Positions 27,599 to 37,193 of a stretch of 55,789 nucleotides of DNA are shown here, in pieces (position 1 is the stretch's first letter; every line of letters begins with the position of its first letter). This DNA comes from Planctomycetota bacterium (GTDB taxonomy: Bacteria; Planctomycetota; Phycisphaerae; Phycisphaerales; UBA1924). The notes below the pieces were generated by a model, which saw only the letters and a list, made by a program, of their open reading frames with translations, had not been told where the DNA came from and ran no database searches. The translations under genes and the position numbers were made by a program. The DNA lies in NCBI GenBank assembly GCA_018968885.1, contig JAGWZK010000022.1:1-55789 (forward strand), read 5' to 3'.

Positions 27599-28629
27599 CC
27601 GATCGCCCTCGCATCTCCATCCTCGGCGGCTCCGGCTACACCGGTGGTGAACTTCTCCGCCTCCTCCTCGATCATCCTCACGTCGAGGTCGCGCAGATCA
27701 CATCGCGCTCGCAGCTCGGCAACTTCGTCCACGCTTCGCACCCCAACCTGCGCAATCGCACTAAGCTCCAGTTCATCGCCCCTGATCAACTCGCGCCCTG
27801 CGATCTTCTCTTCTCCTGCCTTCCTCACGGCGAAGCCGCCAGGCAGATTGACCATCTCTCGACTCTTGCCCCCCGCATCGTCGATCTCTCCGCCGATTTC
27901 CGCCTCCGCGATCCCGCCGCGTATCGCAAGTGGTACGGCAGTGATCACGCCTCTCCTGCTTGGCTCGATCGCTTCGTCTACGGCCTTCCAGAATTCCATC
28001 GCGCGCGGCTCGCCACTGCCAAGCTCGCCAGTGGTGTTGGTTGCAACGCCACCGCGATCAATCTCGCCCTTGCTCCCCTCGCCACCCGCGGCCTTATCCG
28101 GACCGTCGTGGCCGATGTCAAGGTCGGTTCTTCCGAAGCCGGCGCCGAACCCTCCGCCACCAGCCACCACCCCGAAAAGTCCGGCTCCGTCCGCAGCTTC
28201 GCACCCACCGGCCATCGCCATCAGGCCGAAGTCCGCCAAGAGCTCGGCACCTTCGACCTGCACATGTCGATCACGTCCGTCGAGCTCGTCCGCGGCGTTC
28301 TCTGCACCGCCCACGTCACTCCGACACAACCCCTCGCTGACAAGGATCTCTGGAAGATCTACCGCGAGCACTATGGCTCCGAGCCCTTCATCCGCCTCGT
28401 CAAGGACCGCACCGGCATCCACCGCTACCCCGAACCCAAGCTCCTCAGCGGCACGAACTACTGCGATGTCGGTTTCGAAGTCGATCCCGATTCCGGCCGC
28501 ATCGTGGTGCTGTCAGCGATTGACAACCTGATGAAAGGTGCGGCAGGTTCTGCGGTGCAGTGCATGAATCTCATGCTCGGTTTCCCCGAAACCACCGCCC
28601 TCACCTTCTCCGGCCTCCACCCCCTCTGA
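27595..28629 (+). CDS. lysY: [LysW]-aminoadipyl/glutamyl phosphate reductase (ArgC/LysY)
   Basis: A 344-residue NADPH-dependent reductase that turns the carrier-bound acyl phosphate into the semialdehyde. The Rossmann motif ILGGSGYTGGELLRLLL is at the N-terminus, the nucleophile Cys is in SGVGCNATA, and the dimer/active-site text includes KVGSSEAGAEPSATSHHPE and FAPTGHRHQAE. It is a normal-length ArgC/LysY family member; the carrier-linked role is inferred from lysW, lysX, lysZ and lysK in the same run. It overlaps lysX and is followed by lysZ after 21 bp. Confidence 0.9.
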   Translation: MTDRPRISILGGSGYTGGELLRLLLDHPHVEVAQITSRSQLGNFVHASHPNLRNRTKLQFIAPDQLAPCDLLFSCLPHGEAARQIDHLSTLAPRIVDLSADFRLRDPAAYRKWYGSDHASPAWLDRFVYGLPEFHRARLATAKLASGVGCNATAINLALAPLATRGLIRTVVADVKVGSSEAGAEPSATSHHPEKSGSVRSFAPTGHRHQAEVRQELGTFDLHMSITSVELVRGVLCTAHVTPTQPLADKDLWKIYREHYGSEPFIRLVKDRTGIHRYPEPKLLSGTNYCDVGFEVDPDSGRIVVLSAIDNLMKGAAGSAVQCMNLMLGFPETTALTFSGLHPL

Positions 28630-28650
28630 ACCAAACCGAAGGGACTCCCC

Positions 28651-29454
28651 ATGCTCGTCGTCAAAGTCGGTGGCAGTGAAGGCGTGAATCTCGATACTTT
28701 CGCCGCCGATGCCGCCGAAGTCATCCGCTCTGGCCAGCGCGTGGTCATTGTGCATGGGGCCTCGCACGCGACGACGACGCTGGCGGCAGCGCTCGGGCAT
28801 CCGGCGCAATTCATTACCAGCCCGAGCGGACACAGCAGCCGTCGGACGGATCGGCGGACGTTGGAGATCTTCCAGCTCGCCTGCCGCGGCGTCATGAATC
28901 AGCAACTGGTGGAGAAATTGCTGCGGAACGGTGTGAACGCGGTGGGCATTTCGGGGCTGGATGCGCGGCTGTGGGAAGGCAAGCGCAAGGACGCCATCCG
29001 TGCGGTCGAGGACGGTGTCGTCCGCATCATCCGCGACGATTACAGCGGCACTGTGGAGCGGGTGAACACCAAGCTCATCACGACACTGCTGGATGCGGGG
29101 TTCACGCCGGTGATCTCGCCTCCGGCGATCAGCACGGAGGGAGACCCGATCAATGTGGATGCGGATCGCGCTGCCGCCCAGACCGCCGCGGCGCTGAAGG
29201 CGGAGACACTTCTGTTGCTGTCGAACGTCATGGGTTTGCTGCGGAGTTTCCCCGATGAAGCGACGCTGATCTCGCGGATCGCCAAGCATGAGATTGATGG
29301 CGCCGTGCAACTGGCGGGGGGCCGCATGAAGAACAAGGTGATGGCGGCGGGCGAAGCGGTGCGGGCGGGTGTGGCTCGCGCGGTGATCGCCGATGCACGT
29401 GCGGCTTCGCCGATCCGGCGTGCGCTGGCAGGAGAGGGAACGGTGATTTCGTGA
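28651..29454 (+). CDS. lysZ: [LysW]-aminoadipate/glutamate kinase (LysZ, ArgB family)
   Basis: A 267-residue amino-acid kinase that phosphorylates the carrier-bound substrate. [11 protein letters not shown] and [10 protein letters not shown] mark the ATP-binding start, and [12 protein letters not shown] is the LysZ-type substitute for the ArgB substrate loop. [14 protein letters not shown] and [11 protein letters not shown] mark the C-terminal nucleotide domain. AAGGGA precedes the ATG at suitable spacing. Base use changes within the gene: codons are C-ending before about 28750 and mostly G-ending afterwards. It overlaps lysK by 4 nt. Confidence 0.9.
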   Translation: MLVVKVGGSEGVNLDTFAADAAEVIRSGQRVVIVHGASHATTTLAAALGHPAQFITSPSGHSSRRTDRRTLEIFQLACRGVMNQQLVEKLLRNGVNAVGISGLDARLWEGKRKDAIRAVEDGVVRIIRDDYSGTVERVNTKLITTLLDAGFTPVISPPAISTEGDPINVDADRAAAQTAAALKAETLLLLSNVMGLLRSFPDEATLISRIAKHEIDGAVQLAGGRMKNKVMAAGEAVRAGVARAVIADARAASPIRRALAGEGTVIS

Positions 29455-30617
29455 TGCTGAATTCTGCGTGCCGCTTGCCACTGAGTGATGACGATGCCAT
29501 CCGACTTCTTGAGTGGGCGGTGGCGGTGCCTTCGCTTTCCGGGCAGGAGCAGGATTGTGCTGCGGTGCTGGCGAGCGCGATGGCGCGGTGCGGCATGCGG
29601 GCGGGCATCGATGAAGCAGGCAACGCAGTGGGCATTCTGGGTGATGGGCCGATTGACATCGTGCTGCTGGGTCATATGGACACGGTGCCGGGATTGGTGC
29701 CGCAGAGAAGAGAAGGGGACTTGCTCTATGGTCGTGGCACGGTGGATGCCAAGGGGCCGCTGTGCGCGTTCATCGCGGCAGCAAGTCGAGCCGAGTTGCC
29801 CGCTGGTGTGCGGCTGATCGTGATCGGCGCGACAGAGGAGGAGTGTGCCACCAGCCGCGGGGCAAGACATGCGGCCGCGACGTATCGCCCCGCCGCCTGC
29901 ATCATCGGTGAACCGAGCCATTGGGATGGCGTGACGCTGGGGTATAAGGGGCGGATTCTGGTGACGTTCACAGCGCGGCGTGAGGTGGCGCACACGGCTG
30001 GGCCGGATGGCTCGGCGGCGGATGCGGTGCTGGGTGTGGTGCATGAGTTTCAATCGCGGGTGAGCGCGGTGCCGGTGAAGCCCGGTTCCACACAGTCGAG
30101 TGCCGGAGCGAAGGCAGGTGCGTTTGATTCGATTCAGTGCACGGTGCGGAGCATGGAGACGCGGTCGGATGGGTTCACTGATGAGGCGCGAGTGGTGGTC
30201 GGGTTGCGGTTGTCGCCGGGAGTGCAGCCCTCCGAGATCGCGGAATTGGCTCGCGCCGCGGCGGAAGGGCGCGATGTTGTGGTCACTACGGCTGGGGAGG
30301 AGACCGCCGTGGTGGCCGATCGCAGCAATCTGGTGGCACGCTCACTCAGCAACGCCATCCGCGATCATGGCGGCACGCCGACCCCCAAACGCAAGACCGG
30401 CACCAGCGATATGAACGTCGTGAACCCCGTCTGGAATTGCCCCATCGCCGCCTACGGCCCCGGCGATTCCGCCCTCGATCACACCCCCAATGAGCACATA
30501 TCGCTGAGTGAATACTGCAAGTCAATCAGTGTGTTGCAGGGGGCGATTGAGGCAATGGGGAGGGAGTTGGTGGGTGCACGGCCTGCGGCCGAAGTGGCGG
30601 GCGGCAAGCGCGGTTGA
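29451..30617 (+). CDS. lysK: [LysW]-lysine/ornithine hydrolase (LysK, M20 family)
   Basis: A 388-residue M20 metallopeptidase that releases the finished amino acid from the carrier. Metal ligands are visible: His in [10 protein letters not shown], Asp in [11 protein letters not shown], the catalytic Glu pair in ATEEEC, and a final His in [26 protein letters not shown] and [13 protein letters not shown] are typical of LysK/ArgE. GTG 29451 overlaps the lysZ stop; ATG 29454 is an equal alternative. A stretch near 30340-30505 is C-rich, unlike the rest of this gene. With LysW, X, Y and Z the set lacks only the aminotransferase (LysJ/ArgD). Confidence 0.88.
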   Translation: MMLNSACRLPLSDDDAIRLLEWAVAVPSLSGQEQDCAAVLASAMARCGMRAGIDEAGNAVGILGDGPIDIVLLGHMDTVPGLVPQRREGDLLYGRGTVDAKGPLCAFIAAASRAELPAGVRLIVIGATEEECATSRGARHAAATYRPAACIIGEPSHWDGVTLGYKGRILVTFTARREVAHTAGPDGSAADAVLGVVHEFQSRVSAVPVKPGSTQSSAGAKAGAFDSIQCTVRSMETRSDGFTDEARVVVGLRLSPGVQPSEIAELARAAAEGRDVVVTTAGEETAVVADRSNLVARSLSNAIRDHGGTPTPKRKTGTSDMNVVNPVWNCPIAAYGPGDSALDHTPNEHISLSEYCKSISVLQGAIEAMGRELVGARPAAEVAGGKRG

Positions 30618-30631
30618 AAGTTGAAGCGGTC

Positions 30632-30994
30632 TCATTTCCGATGAGGCCTGAGTTCTTCTGGTGTGGGGAGCCAGCGAGGAGCATTCACTCCGAATCCACC
30701 TACTTCAATACCGCCCAAGACGCCACTGAGTTCGTACACGAAAATATCATGGGGGTTGCCGTTCTCATCAGTGCCGAACCCGAAATCGACAATCGGATTG
30801 AAGCCGCAATCTGGCGTTTGATAGCCGCGAATGTTCAGTTCTAAGCTCGCACAGCCGCAAGTACATTTCCACGTGGTGGCACGAGCTCGCTCAAGTTGGG
30901 GCAGAAATGCTCTGGCTTCGTCGCCGCCATTCTCCAACATCCACCGCAGGAGCGTGCGTTCTTCGTCGGTGAGTGGGCGGGTGGATTTGGACAT
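30632..30994 (-). CDS. Orphan cysteine-motif protein, copy 1 of a tandem pair
   Basis: A 120-residue protein of unknown function. It begins MSKSTRPLTDEERTLLRWML, has KCTCGC near residue 45, and ends GFGVNAPRWLPTPEELRP. The 'LT-DEER-LL-WML-NG' start is of a kind seen in small proteins of immunity or accessory loci, but I cannot assign a family. It is intact and paralogous to the broken copy at 31024-31382; the first 50 bp of the two are nearly identical. It is convergent with lysK, with 14 bp between the stops. Confidence 0.6.
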   Translation of the reverse strand: MSKSTRPLTDEERTLLRWMLENGGDEARAFLPQLERARATTWKCTCGCASLELNIRGYQTPDCGFNPIVDFGFGTDENGNPHDIFVYELSGVLGGIEVGGFGVNAPRWLPTPEELRPHRK

Positions 30995-31023
30995 GCTGCT
31001 GCATCAAAGTCATAGATGAACGT

Positions 31024-31382
31024 TTACTGGTTACCGAACGGACGAAGTTCTTCGGGCTTGGGAAGTACTTTAGGAGCGTCAACTCCAAACCCATAGACTT
31101 CGACGCCTTGCAAGAACCCGGCTTTCTCAAGAACACAAATCCCATAAAATGTTTCGTCTTTGCCGAACACAAAGTCAGCAATACCTCCCCAACCGGGTTC
31201 GGGTTCGGTGTGTCCTCGAACAGCCATATAAAGCTCGCACAGCCGCAAGCGCACTTCCACAATGTGGCCTCAGCATGTTCAACTTGCGGTAGAAACACAG
31301 CGGCTTCCGGGCCGCTGTTCTCCAGCATCCAACGCAGGAGCGTGCGTTCTTCATCGGTGAGTGGGCGGGTGGATTTGGACAT
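31024..31382 (-). pseudogene. Frameshifted copy 2 of the orphan cysteine-motif gene
   Basis: The 5' part reads MSKSTRPLTDEERTLLRWML and continues to KCACGCASF in one frame. Beyond about 31230 the similarity to copy 1 continues in another frame (YMAVRGHTEPEP, then GIADFVFGKDE, then YGFGVDAPKVLPKPEELRP, stop at 31024). One missing T in the T run at 31230-31232 (minus strand) would explain it, so this is a recent frameshift, a phase-variation candidate or a sequencing error. The unshifted frame runs on as an unrelated tail to 30891, overlapping copy 1. Confidence 0.65.
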
Positions 31383-31414
31383 TCGCTCTACTGCTTGCGG
31401 TCTGAATCACTGGA

Positions 31415-31954
31415 TTATGTGTCATACTCGCCGCTATCCCACGGTTCAAAGAAAGCCATGTAGTTGCCGGGTTGGGCTTCGACAGTCCATGAGCCATCTT
31501 CATCTTCGGGTTCTCGTGGTACAAGTCCGAATGTGATTCCGAAGCGTTCGATGGCGAAGGGTTTGACTTCAATACGTTCCAGTGTAATGCCGCCGAGATC
31601 CAGCAGCCATTGTGATAAGAGTGTTTGTCGCGTCTGGTCGGTGGTGTTTGAACGAGGGCCGATGCGTCCGACTTTGGCTTCGGCAAGCTCGCCGGATTCA
31701 TTGAAGACATAGAGGGCGATGTATTCACAGCCGGGGCTTGTGCCAATTGCTGGCTCAAATGGAGTGGTGAGAAGGAACTGCCTGCCATCGGACAGAGTGC
31801 CGACGTGCTGAGCGTGGTGGTCGTCAGGTTCGATGGCGAGAAGTTCGGGGGCATCGTCGATCACAGTCAAGACTCCATCGGTGAGGGCGTGCATCTTCAC
31901 GATGTCATAGAGAGTACGAGAAAGTGTTGATGTGGTTTCGCGGATTGTTGCCAA
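31415..31954 (-). CDS. Hypothetical protein in the orphan-gene island
   Basis: A 179-residue soluble acidic protein (ends FFEPWDSGEYDT). No signal peptide or membrane segment is seen. I recognise no family. It lies 32 bp upstream of the broken copy-2 gene on the same strand, and together with the pair it forms a small island between the lysK and argH genes. An immunity-like or other accessory role is a guess from context only. Confidence 0.5.
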   Translation of the reverse strand: MATIRETTSTLSRTLYDIVKMHALTDGVLTVIDDAPELLAIEPDDHHAQHVGTLSDGRQFLLTTPFEPAIGTSPGCEYIALYVFNESGELAEAKVGRIGPRSNTTDQTRQTLLSQWLLDLGGITLERIEVKPFAIERFGITFGLVPREPEDEDGSWTVEAQPGNYMAFFEPWDSGEYDT

Positions 31955-31976
31955 GGCGTTGTGAGATGTGATTCTG

Positions 31977-32199
31977 CCGCCCCTGCCGGGGCGGACTGTG
32001 TAGAGAGATCGCTTTCCACGGGTTGCGCCCGCGAAGCGCGGGCTTCACCCGTGGCTACACCCCGGCGCCCCGTTGGGGCGAGAGGCACACCGCTCTGGAG
32101 AGCGGTGCCACCCAAGGCAGAAGCCCCACGCGGAACGTGGGGGTACCCAAGCAAGGCAATGACATTCGGTTGCCAAAGAACTCCACCGCCGGGAAGGGT
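31977..32199. repeat. Array of five palindromic hairpins with conserved tails
   Basis: Perfect hairpins: 31977-31994 (CCGCCCC/GGGGCGG), 32016-32054 (outer CCACGGGT/ACCCGTGG, inner GCCCGCG/CGCGGGC), 32066-32080 (CGCCCC/GGGGCG), 32088-32107 (CACCGCTC/GAGCGGTG, loop TGGA) and 32124-32142 (CCCCACG/CGTGGGG). An imperfect sixth ends near 32199. Several are followed by GGTGCCACCC, GGTACCC or GGTGCCAC. Stems differ but stay complementary. There is no T tract and no coding frame; they lie between the orphan island and the argH stop. Confidence 0.65.
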
Positions 32200-32210
32200 G
32201 GTGCCACGAC

Positions 32211-33713
<1,503 letters not shown>

Positions 33714-33736
33714 GGGCGAGGGTACGCAGAGAAGTT

Positions 33737-33762
33737 CTGAGTGCTGAGTACTGAGTGCTGAG
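33737..33762. repeat. Heptamer tandem array CTGAGTG/CTGAGTA
   Basis: Units CTGAGTG, CTGAGTA, CTGAGTG and CTGAGGA at a 7-nt period form the reverse complement of the array at 25701-25725. It lies about 24 bp upstream of the argH start codon, so it would fall in the promoter or leader of argH. Confidence 0.6.
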
Positions 33763-33798
33763 GAGGAAGGCGAGTGCGTGTGACGAGGGATGGTTTCG

Positions 33799-33926
33799 TC
33801 CGCACAAAGTGCGGATGAGCATTAGGGGAGATTTCCAGGGGCTGGATCGGTCGTTCGCTGTAGCGAACAACCGATCTGCGCGACGCATTCCATTGGGGGC
33901 TATTTTCGTTCGCCCATGCGGGCGAA
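33799..33926. repeat. Three perfect or near-perfect hairpins upstream of argH
   Basis: 33799-33815 pairs TCCGCAC with GTGCGGA around AAA. 33845-33876 pairs GATCGGTCGTTCGC with GCGAACAACCGATC (13 of 14 bp) around TGTA. 33909-33926 pairs TTCGCCC with GGGCGAA around ATGC. They sit in the 280-bp gap between the argH start and the stop of the next minus-strand gene; no T tracts are present. Confidence 0.6.
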
Positions 33927-33993
33927 GAGAGAAGAGCAGGACATAGGGCAGCAGGAAACGGGCATCAGAGAAGTGAAAGGCCCTTGCGGGAAA

Positions 33994-34692
33994 TCAGGAG
34001 GTTGGAACGAGAGTGGATTCGCGTGCGGCTGGTGAGTGGGGGAGGAGGTTGTTGAGTGCCGCGGCGATGGAGGGGCGGGGGGATGAAGGAGCCGCGGAGT
34101 GGTGAACAGCTCGAAGGATGGAATCGACGGCGGACGGGTTGGTTTCGGCGGAGATGTCGGGAGTGGGTGAGGCATCATTCGGCGATGGCACTGCACCGGA
34201 GGCGGCACGGAGCTTGGCAGCGCGAGATGAATTGGACGAGCGTTCGGAACGAGGGCGGGCTAGGGAGACGAAGCGGGAGATGGTGGAGGTGATTAGGCGG
34301 CACTCGCGGACGACGTGGTGCTGGTGTTTGAGGGCGGCTTGTGGATCCGAATCCGCAACATCGGCGTCGGAGGTGGAGGAGGAGGGTGGGGGATCGGAAG
34401 TGATCTGAGAGGTGATGAATCCGAGGGCGCTTTCGAGGGGCCCGATGTGCCGCGACACGAGGGCGGCGGTGCTGGATTGGATGTTCTGCTGGAGGATGGT
34501 GTTTACGGCTTGGATCGCGCTGCGGATGTGGGGCTGGGCGACCCAGCCGACAAGACGCAGGAAGGAGCGGCGCGCGGGGTGGGTTTCGGGCGCGGTGGAG
34601 GTGAGATCTCGGAGGTTGAAATTGTGGGCGAAGAGGAGGTCGAGGAGGTCGAAATCGGAGTCGGGGATGGAGAGGAAGTTGGAAGTGCTCAT
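33994..34692 (-). CDS. Hypothetical protein, helical N-terminus and disordered C-terminus
   Basis: A 232-residue cytoplasmic protein. Residues 1-100 look helical and ordered (PDSDFDLLDLLFAHNFNL, SFLRLVGWVAQPHIRSAIQA), then there is a Ser/Pro/Asp-rich low-complexity part. I do not recognise a family. The gene stands alone, 140 bp downstream of the TPR lipoprotein stop. Confidence 0.5.
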   Translation of the reverse strand: MSTSNFLSIPDSDFDLLDLLFAHNFNLRDLTSTAPETHPARRSFLRLVGWVAQPHIRSAIQAVNTILQQNIQSSTAALVSRHIGPLESALGFITSQITSDPPPSSSTSDADVADSDPQAALKHQHHVVRECRLITSTISRFVSLARPRSERSSNSSRAAKLRAASGAVPSPNDASPTPDISAETNPSAVDSILRAVHHSAAPSSPRPSIAAALNNLLPHSPAARESTLVPTS

Positions 34693-34832
34693 GTCCTCAA
34701 GATAGGGTAGTGTTTGGGTATACGCAAGGGCTTGGAAGGTTTTTGTTTGGAAATAAATATAAGCCCCTGTGTGACAATGGCTTAGAAGCGGTGAACGTGA
34801 TAAGGGGAGAAAAACCGTGAAACGTGAAGGGT

Positions 34833-35888
34833 TTAGTTGTAGCGGCCGAGGAGCTCGACGATCTTGGGCTGCTGACGCTCAATCTGAAGTGAGCGGCGCA
34901 TGAGGCGGATGGCCTCCTGGCGGGCGGCTTCGTCTTTCTCATTGGAGAAGAAGTACTGGTTCAGCAAGCAGACTGCCGCGCCGTTGATGGCGGGGTAGTG
35001 GTTGCCGTCGATCTCGACCGCTCGGTTGAAGGCGGTCTTGGAGTCTTCGTAGCGGCGGAGTTTGAAATAGCCAGCGCCGAGGCGCTCGAAGGCGACGGCA
35101 GAGGGAGAAGTCTTGACGAGTTGCTGAAGGGTGTTGACGCTTTCGGCGATGCGACCACTCTTGCCGAGGGCGTCGGCGAGATTGAGGAGGAGAGGGCCGG
35201 TGAGCGGGGCGAGCTCGGCGGCCTGTTGATATTCGATTACGGCGTCTTCGTAGCGAGCGATGGCGTAATAGACGGCGCCGAGATTGGTGCGGGCGAGGGC
35301 GGAATCGCTCTTGATGCGGACCGCACGCTCGGCGTATGCGACAGCTTCGGCGGCTTCGCGGAGTTGGAGGTAGGCGGTGGCGATGTTGAGATTGGCGTTG
35401 AAATCGTCGGGCTTGATGGTGAGAGCGCGGAGGTAGGCCTTGACGGCGTCGCCTGCACGAGTGAGCAATTGCAAGGTGAGACCGTGGAGGTATTGAGCGT
35501 CGAAATTCTGGGGCTCGAGTTGCGCGGCCTGGCCGTAGCGTTGCTCGGCGGTGTTGTAATCGCCCTTCTCGCGGTAGATGTCACCAGCGCCCATGTAGGC
35601 GACGGTGAGCGTGGGGTTGGACTCGATGGCGCGTTCGAACTCGGCGAGGGCATCGTCAGAGCGGCCATCGGCGAGCAACTGATTGGCGCGCTTGACGGCC
35701 ACGGTCGCGGCCTCTTTAGGGGCGCGAGGGCGTGACTCGAGTGCGTCCGTGAGTTGCGCCTGCTTATCTTGGGCGGCGGTTTGCGGCTTGGCCTTGCCCC
35801 AAGAAGCGCAACCAGAGAGCGTGGTGGCGGCGATGAGGCCGGTGGCGAGGGTTGCGAGTGCGTGGTTTGAGAGTGTTTTGGAGTTCAT
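34833..35888 (-). CDS. TPR-repeat lipoprotein
   Basis: A 351-residue lipoprotein. The signal peptide ends in lipobox LSGC (about residues 24-27). Roughly seven tetratricopeptide repeats follow, including DDALAEFERAIESNPTLTVA, GDYNTAEQRYGQAAQLEP and YEDAVIEYQQAAELAPLTGP, forming a protein-protein scaffold, probably in the periplasm or outer membrane. ATG 35888 begins the signal peptide; the ORF is open upstream to 36749, but that part overlaps nfo in another frame. The partner is unknown. Confidence 0.85.
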   Translation of the reverse strand: MNSKTLSNHALATLATGLIAATTLSGCASWGKAKPQTAAQDKQAQLTDALESRPRAPKEAATVAVKRANQLLADGRSDDALAEFERAIESNPTLTVAYMGAGDIYREKGDYNTAEQRYGQAAQLEPQNFDAQYLHGLTLQLLTRAGDAVKAYLRALTIKPDDFNANLNIATAYLQLREAAEAVAYAERAVRIKSDSALARTNLGAVYYAIARYEDAVIEYQQAAELAPLTGPLLLNLADALGKSGRIAESVNTLQQLVKTSPSAVAFERLGAGYFKLRRYEDSKTAFNRAVEIDGNHYPAINGAAVCLLNQYFFSNEKDEAARQEAIRLMRRSLQIERQQPKIVELLGRYN

Positions 35889-36100
35889 CGCTGTTCCACA
35901 AGTACGTTCGGCGGATGGTATTCGCGGGTTGCCTTGCCATGAGCGCAGCACGCCCCTGATACCCCTGAAAGCAAAGGGACGAAGAGAGATTCGGCCGGTA
36001 TTGAGGGTGAACTTCAATGAGATTATCCGGAACTTGGTGTGAACCCGGGAGAGAGGCCGGAAAGTGCACTTGACTGAGGTGAGTATGGTCCGGCGGGAGG

Positions 36101-37174
36101 TTATTTGGAAGCGCGTTTGGCTGGCTTGGAAGCCGCGGGTTTGGTCGTCTTTTTGGTGACTTTGGCGGTCACTTTGGCCGCGGGCTTCTTGGTGGTCTTG
36201 GGTGTTGCCTTTGGAGTGGGGTTGGGTGCCTTTGCCGGCTTGGGAGTCGGGGCGGGCTTTGTCACGATCATGGGCGGGATGGGACTGGAATGGAGGAGGG
36301 AGCGCAGGCGGGCGAGGTTTACGGTGTCCCAGGGCGTGCCGTTGCAGTCGCCATCTTTGGGTGTTTCGAGGATTTTGGGAATGCGAGCGCAGTGAGGGTG
36401 ATTGACGACGGCGGTGAAACCAGAATCGGCGAGAGAGTTGGCAGCGCACTCGCCTTCGCCGATATGCATGTGGCGATCGAGTTTGGAGCCGAGGGTGCCT
36501 TTGCTGTCGTTGAGGTGCATGACGTGGAGGTGAGAGAGGCCGCACATTTGGTCGAAGCGTTTGAGTGTGGCATCGGCGGCGGCGCGAGTGGACATGTCGT
36601 TGCCTGCGGCGTGCAAGTGGCAGGTGTCGAGGCAGAAGCCGATGCGATCGGGGAGGCCGGTAGATGAGATGATGGCAGCGCGAAGATCGCGGAGGTGTTC
36701 GAATGCGCCACCGATGGTGGAGCCACCACCTGCGGTGCCTTCGAGGCATGAGACGGTGCGGTAGCCGGAGGTTGAGGCAAAGAGGATTTTGTATGCGGCA
36801 GCGATGCGGGCAATGCCATCGGCGAGAGTGGAGGTGGTGAAGGCGCCGGGGTGATGAACGAGGTATGGGATTTCGAGTTGCTCGCAGCGTTCGATCTCAT
36901 CACGCATGAGGTCGATGGATTTTTTCCAGAGGGTGTCGTCGGGGCTGGCGAGGTTGATGAGATAGGAGGCGTGGGAGACGCCCTTGGCGGGGCCGGACCA
37001 CTTGAGACGTTTGATTTCGGATTTCCAATCAGCGATCTGCTGGGCTGAGAGGGGTTTGGCGGCCCATTGCTGCTGATTTTTGGTAAAGACCTGCACGGTA
37101 TCGAGGCCGAGTTTTTCGGCTTCGCGGAGTGCGTTGCACATGTCACCGGCGATGGAGAGGTGTGATCCGAACAT
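36101..37174 (-). CDS. nfo: Endonuclease IV with H1-like tail
   Basis: A 357-residue AP endonuclease that cleaves DNA 5' of abasic sites. The metal-binding motifs are intact: VHHPGAF, CLEGTAGGGSTIGG, CLDTCHLHAAG, MHLNDSKGTLGSKLDRH and IGEGE. The core ends near residue 290. The last 65 or so residues are a Lys/Pro/Ala/Thr-rich tail (PKATPKTTKKPAAKVTAKV) resembling histone H1, absent from typical Nfo proteins. It may tether the enzyme to DNA. It lies 19 bp downstream of the GT9 gene. Confidence 0.93.
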   Translation of the reverse strand: MFGSHLSIAGDMCNALREAEKLGLDTVQVFTKNQQQWAAKPLSAQQIADWKSEIKRLKWSGPAKGVSHASYLINLASPDDTLWKKSIDLMRDEIERCEQLEIPYLVHHPGAFTTSTLADGIARIAAAYKILFASTSGYRTVSCLEGTAGGGSTIGGAFEHLRDLRAAIISSTGLPDRIGFCLDTCHLHAAGNDMSTRAAADATLKRFDQMCGLSHLHVMHLNDSKGTLGSKLDRHMHIGEGECAANSLADSGFTAVVNHPHCARIPKILETPKDGDCNGTPWDTVNLARLRSLLHSSPIPPMIVTKPAPTPKPAKAPNPTPKATPKTTKKPAAKVTAKVTKKTTKPAASKPAKRASK

Positions 37175-37193
37175 GACTCAGAGTAGCGTGGAG

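Noticed and set aside
27454..28422. 322-codon frame opposite lysX and lysY
   Set aside because: Antisense shadow of two well-identified enzymes; low-complexity Gly/Glu/Ala product.
28740..28780. Replication origin at the G/C bias switch
   Set aside because: There is no dnaA, no DnaA-box cluster or AT-rich unwinding region, and the bias flips again at about 3.46 kb within the same window.
31977..32142. Rho-independent terminators for argH or the orphan island
   Set aside because: None of these hairpins is followed by a T run on either strand.
31977..32199. CRISPR array
   Set aside because: The palindromes differ in sequence and spacing, there are no identical direct repeats with regular spacers, and no cas genes are near.
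34833..36749. 638-codon frame that would extend the TPR lipoprotein
   Set aside because: The upstream half lies antiparallel-independent within nfo in another frame and is Arg/His-rich; the lipoprotein signal begins at 35888.
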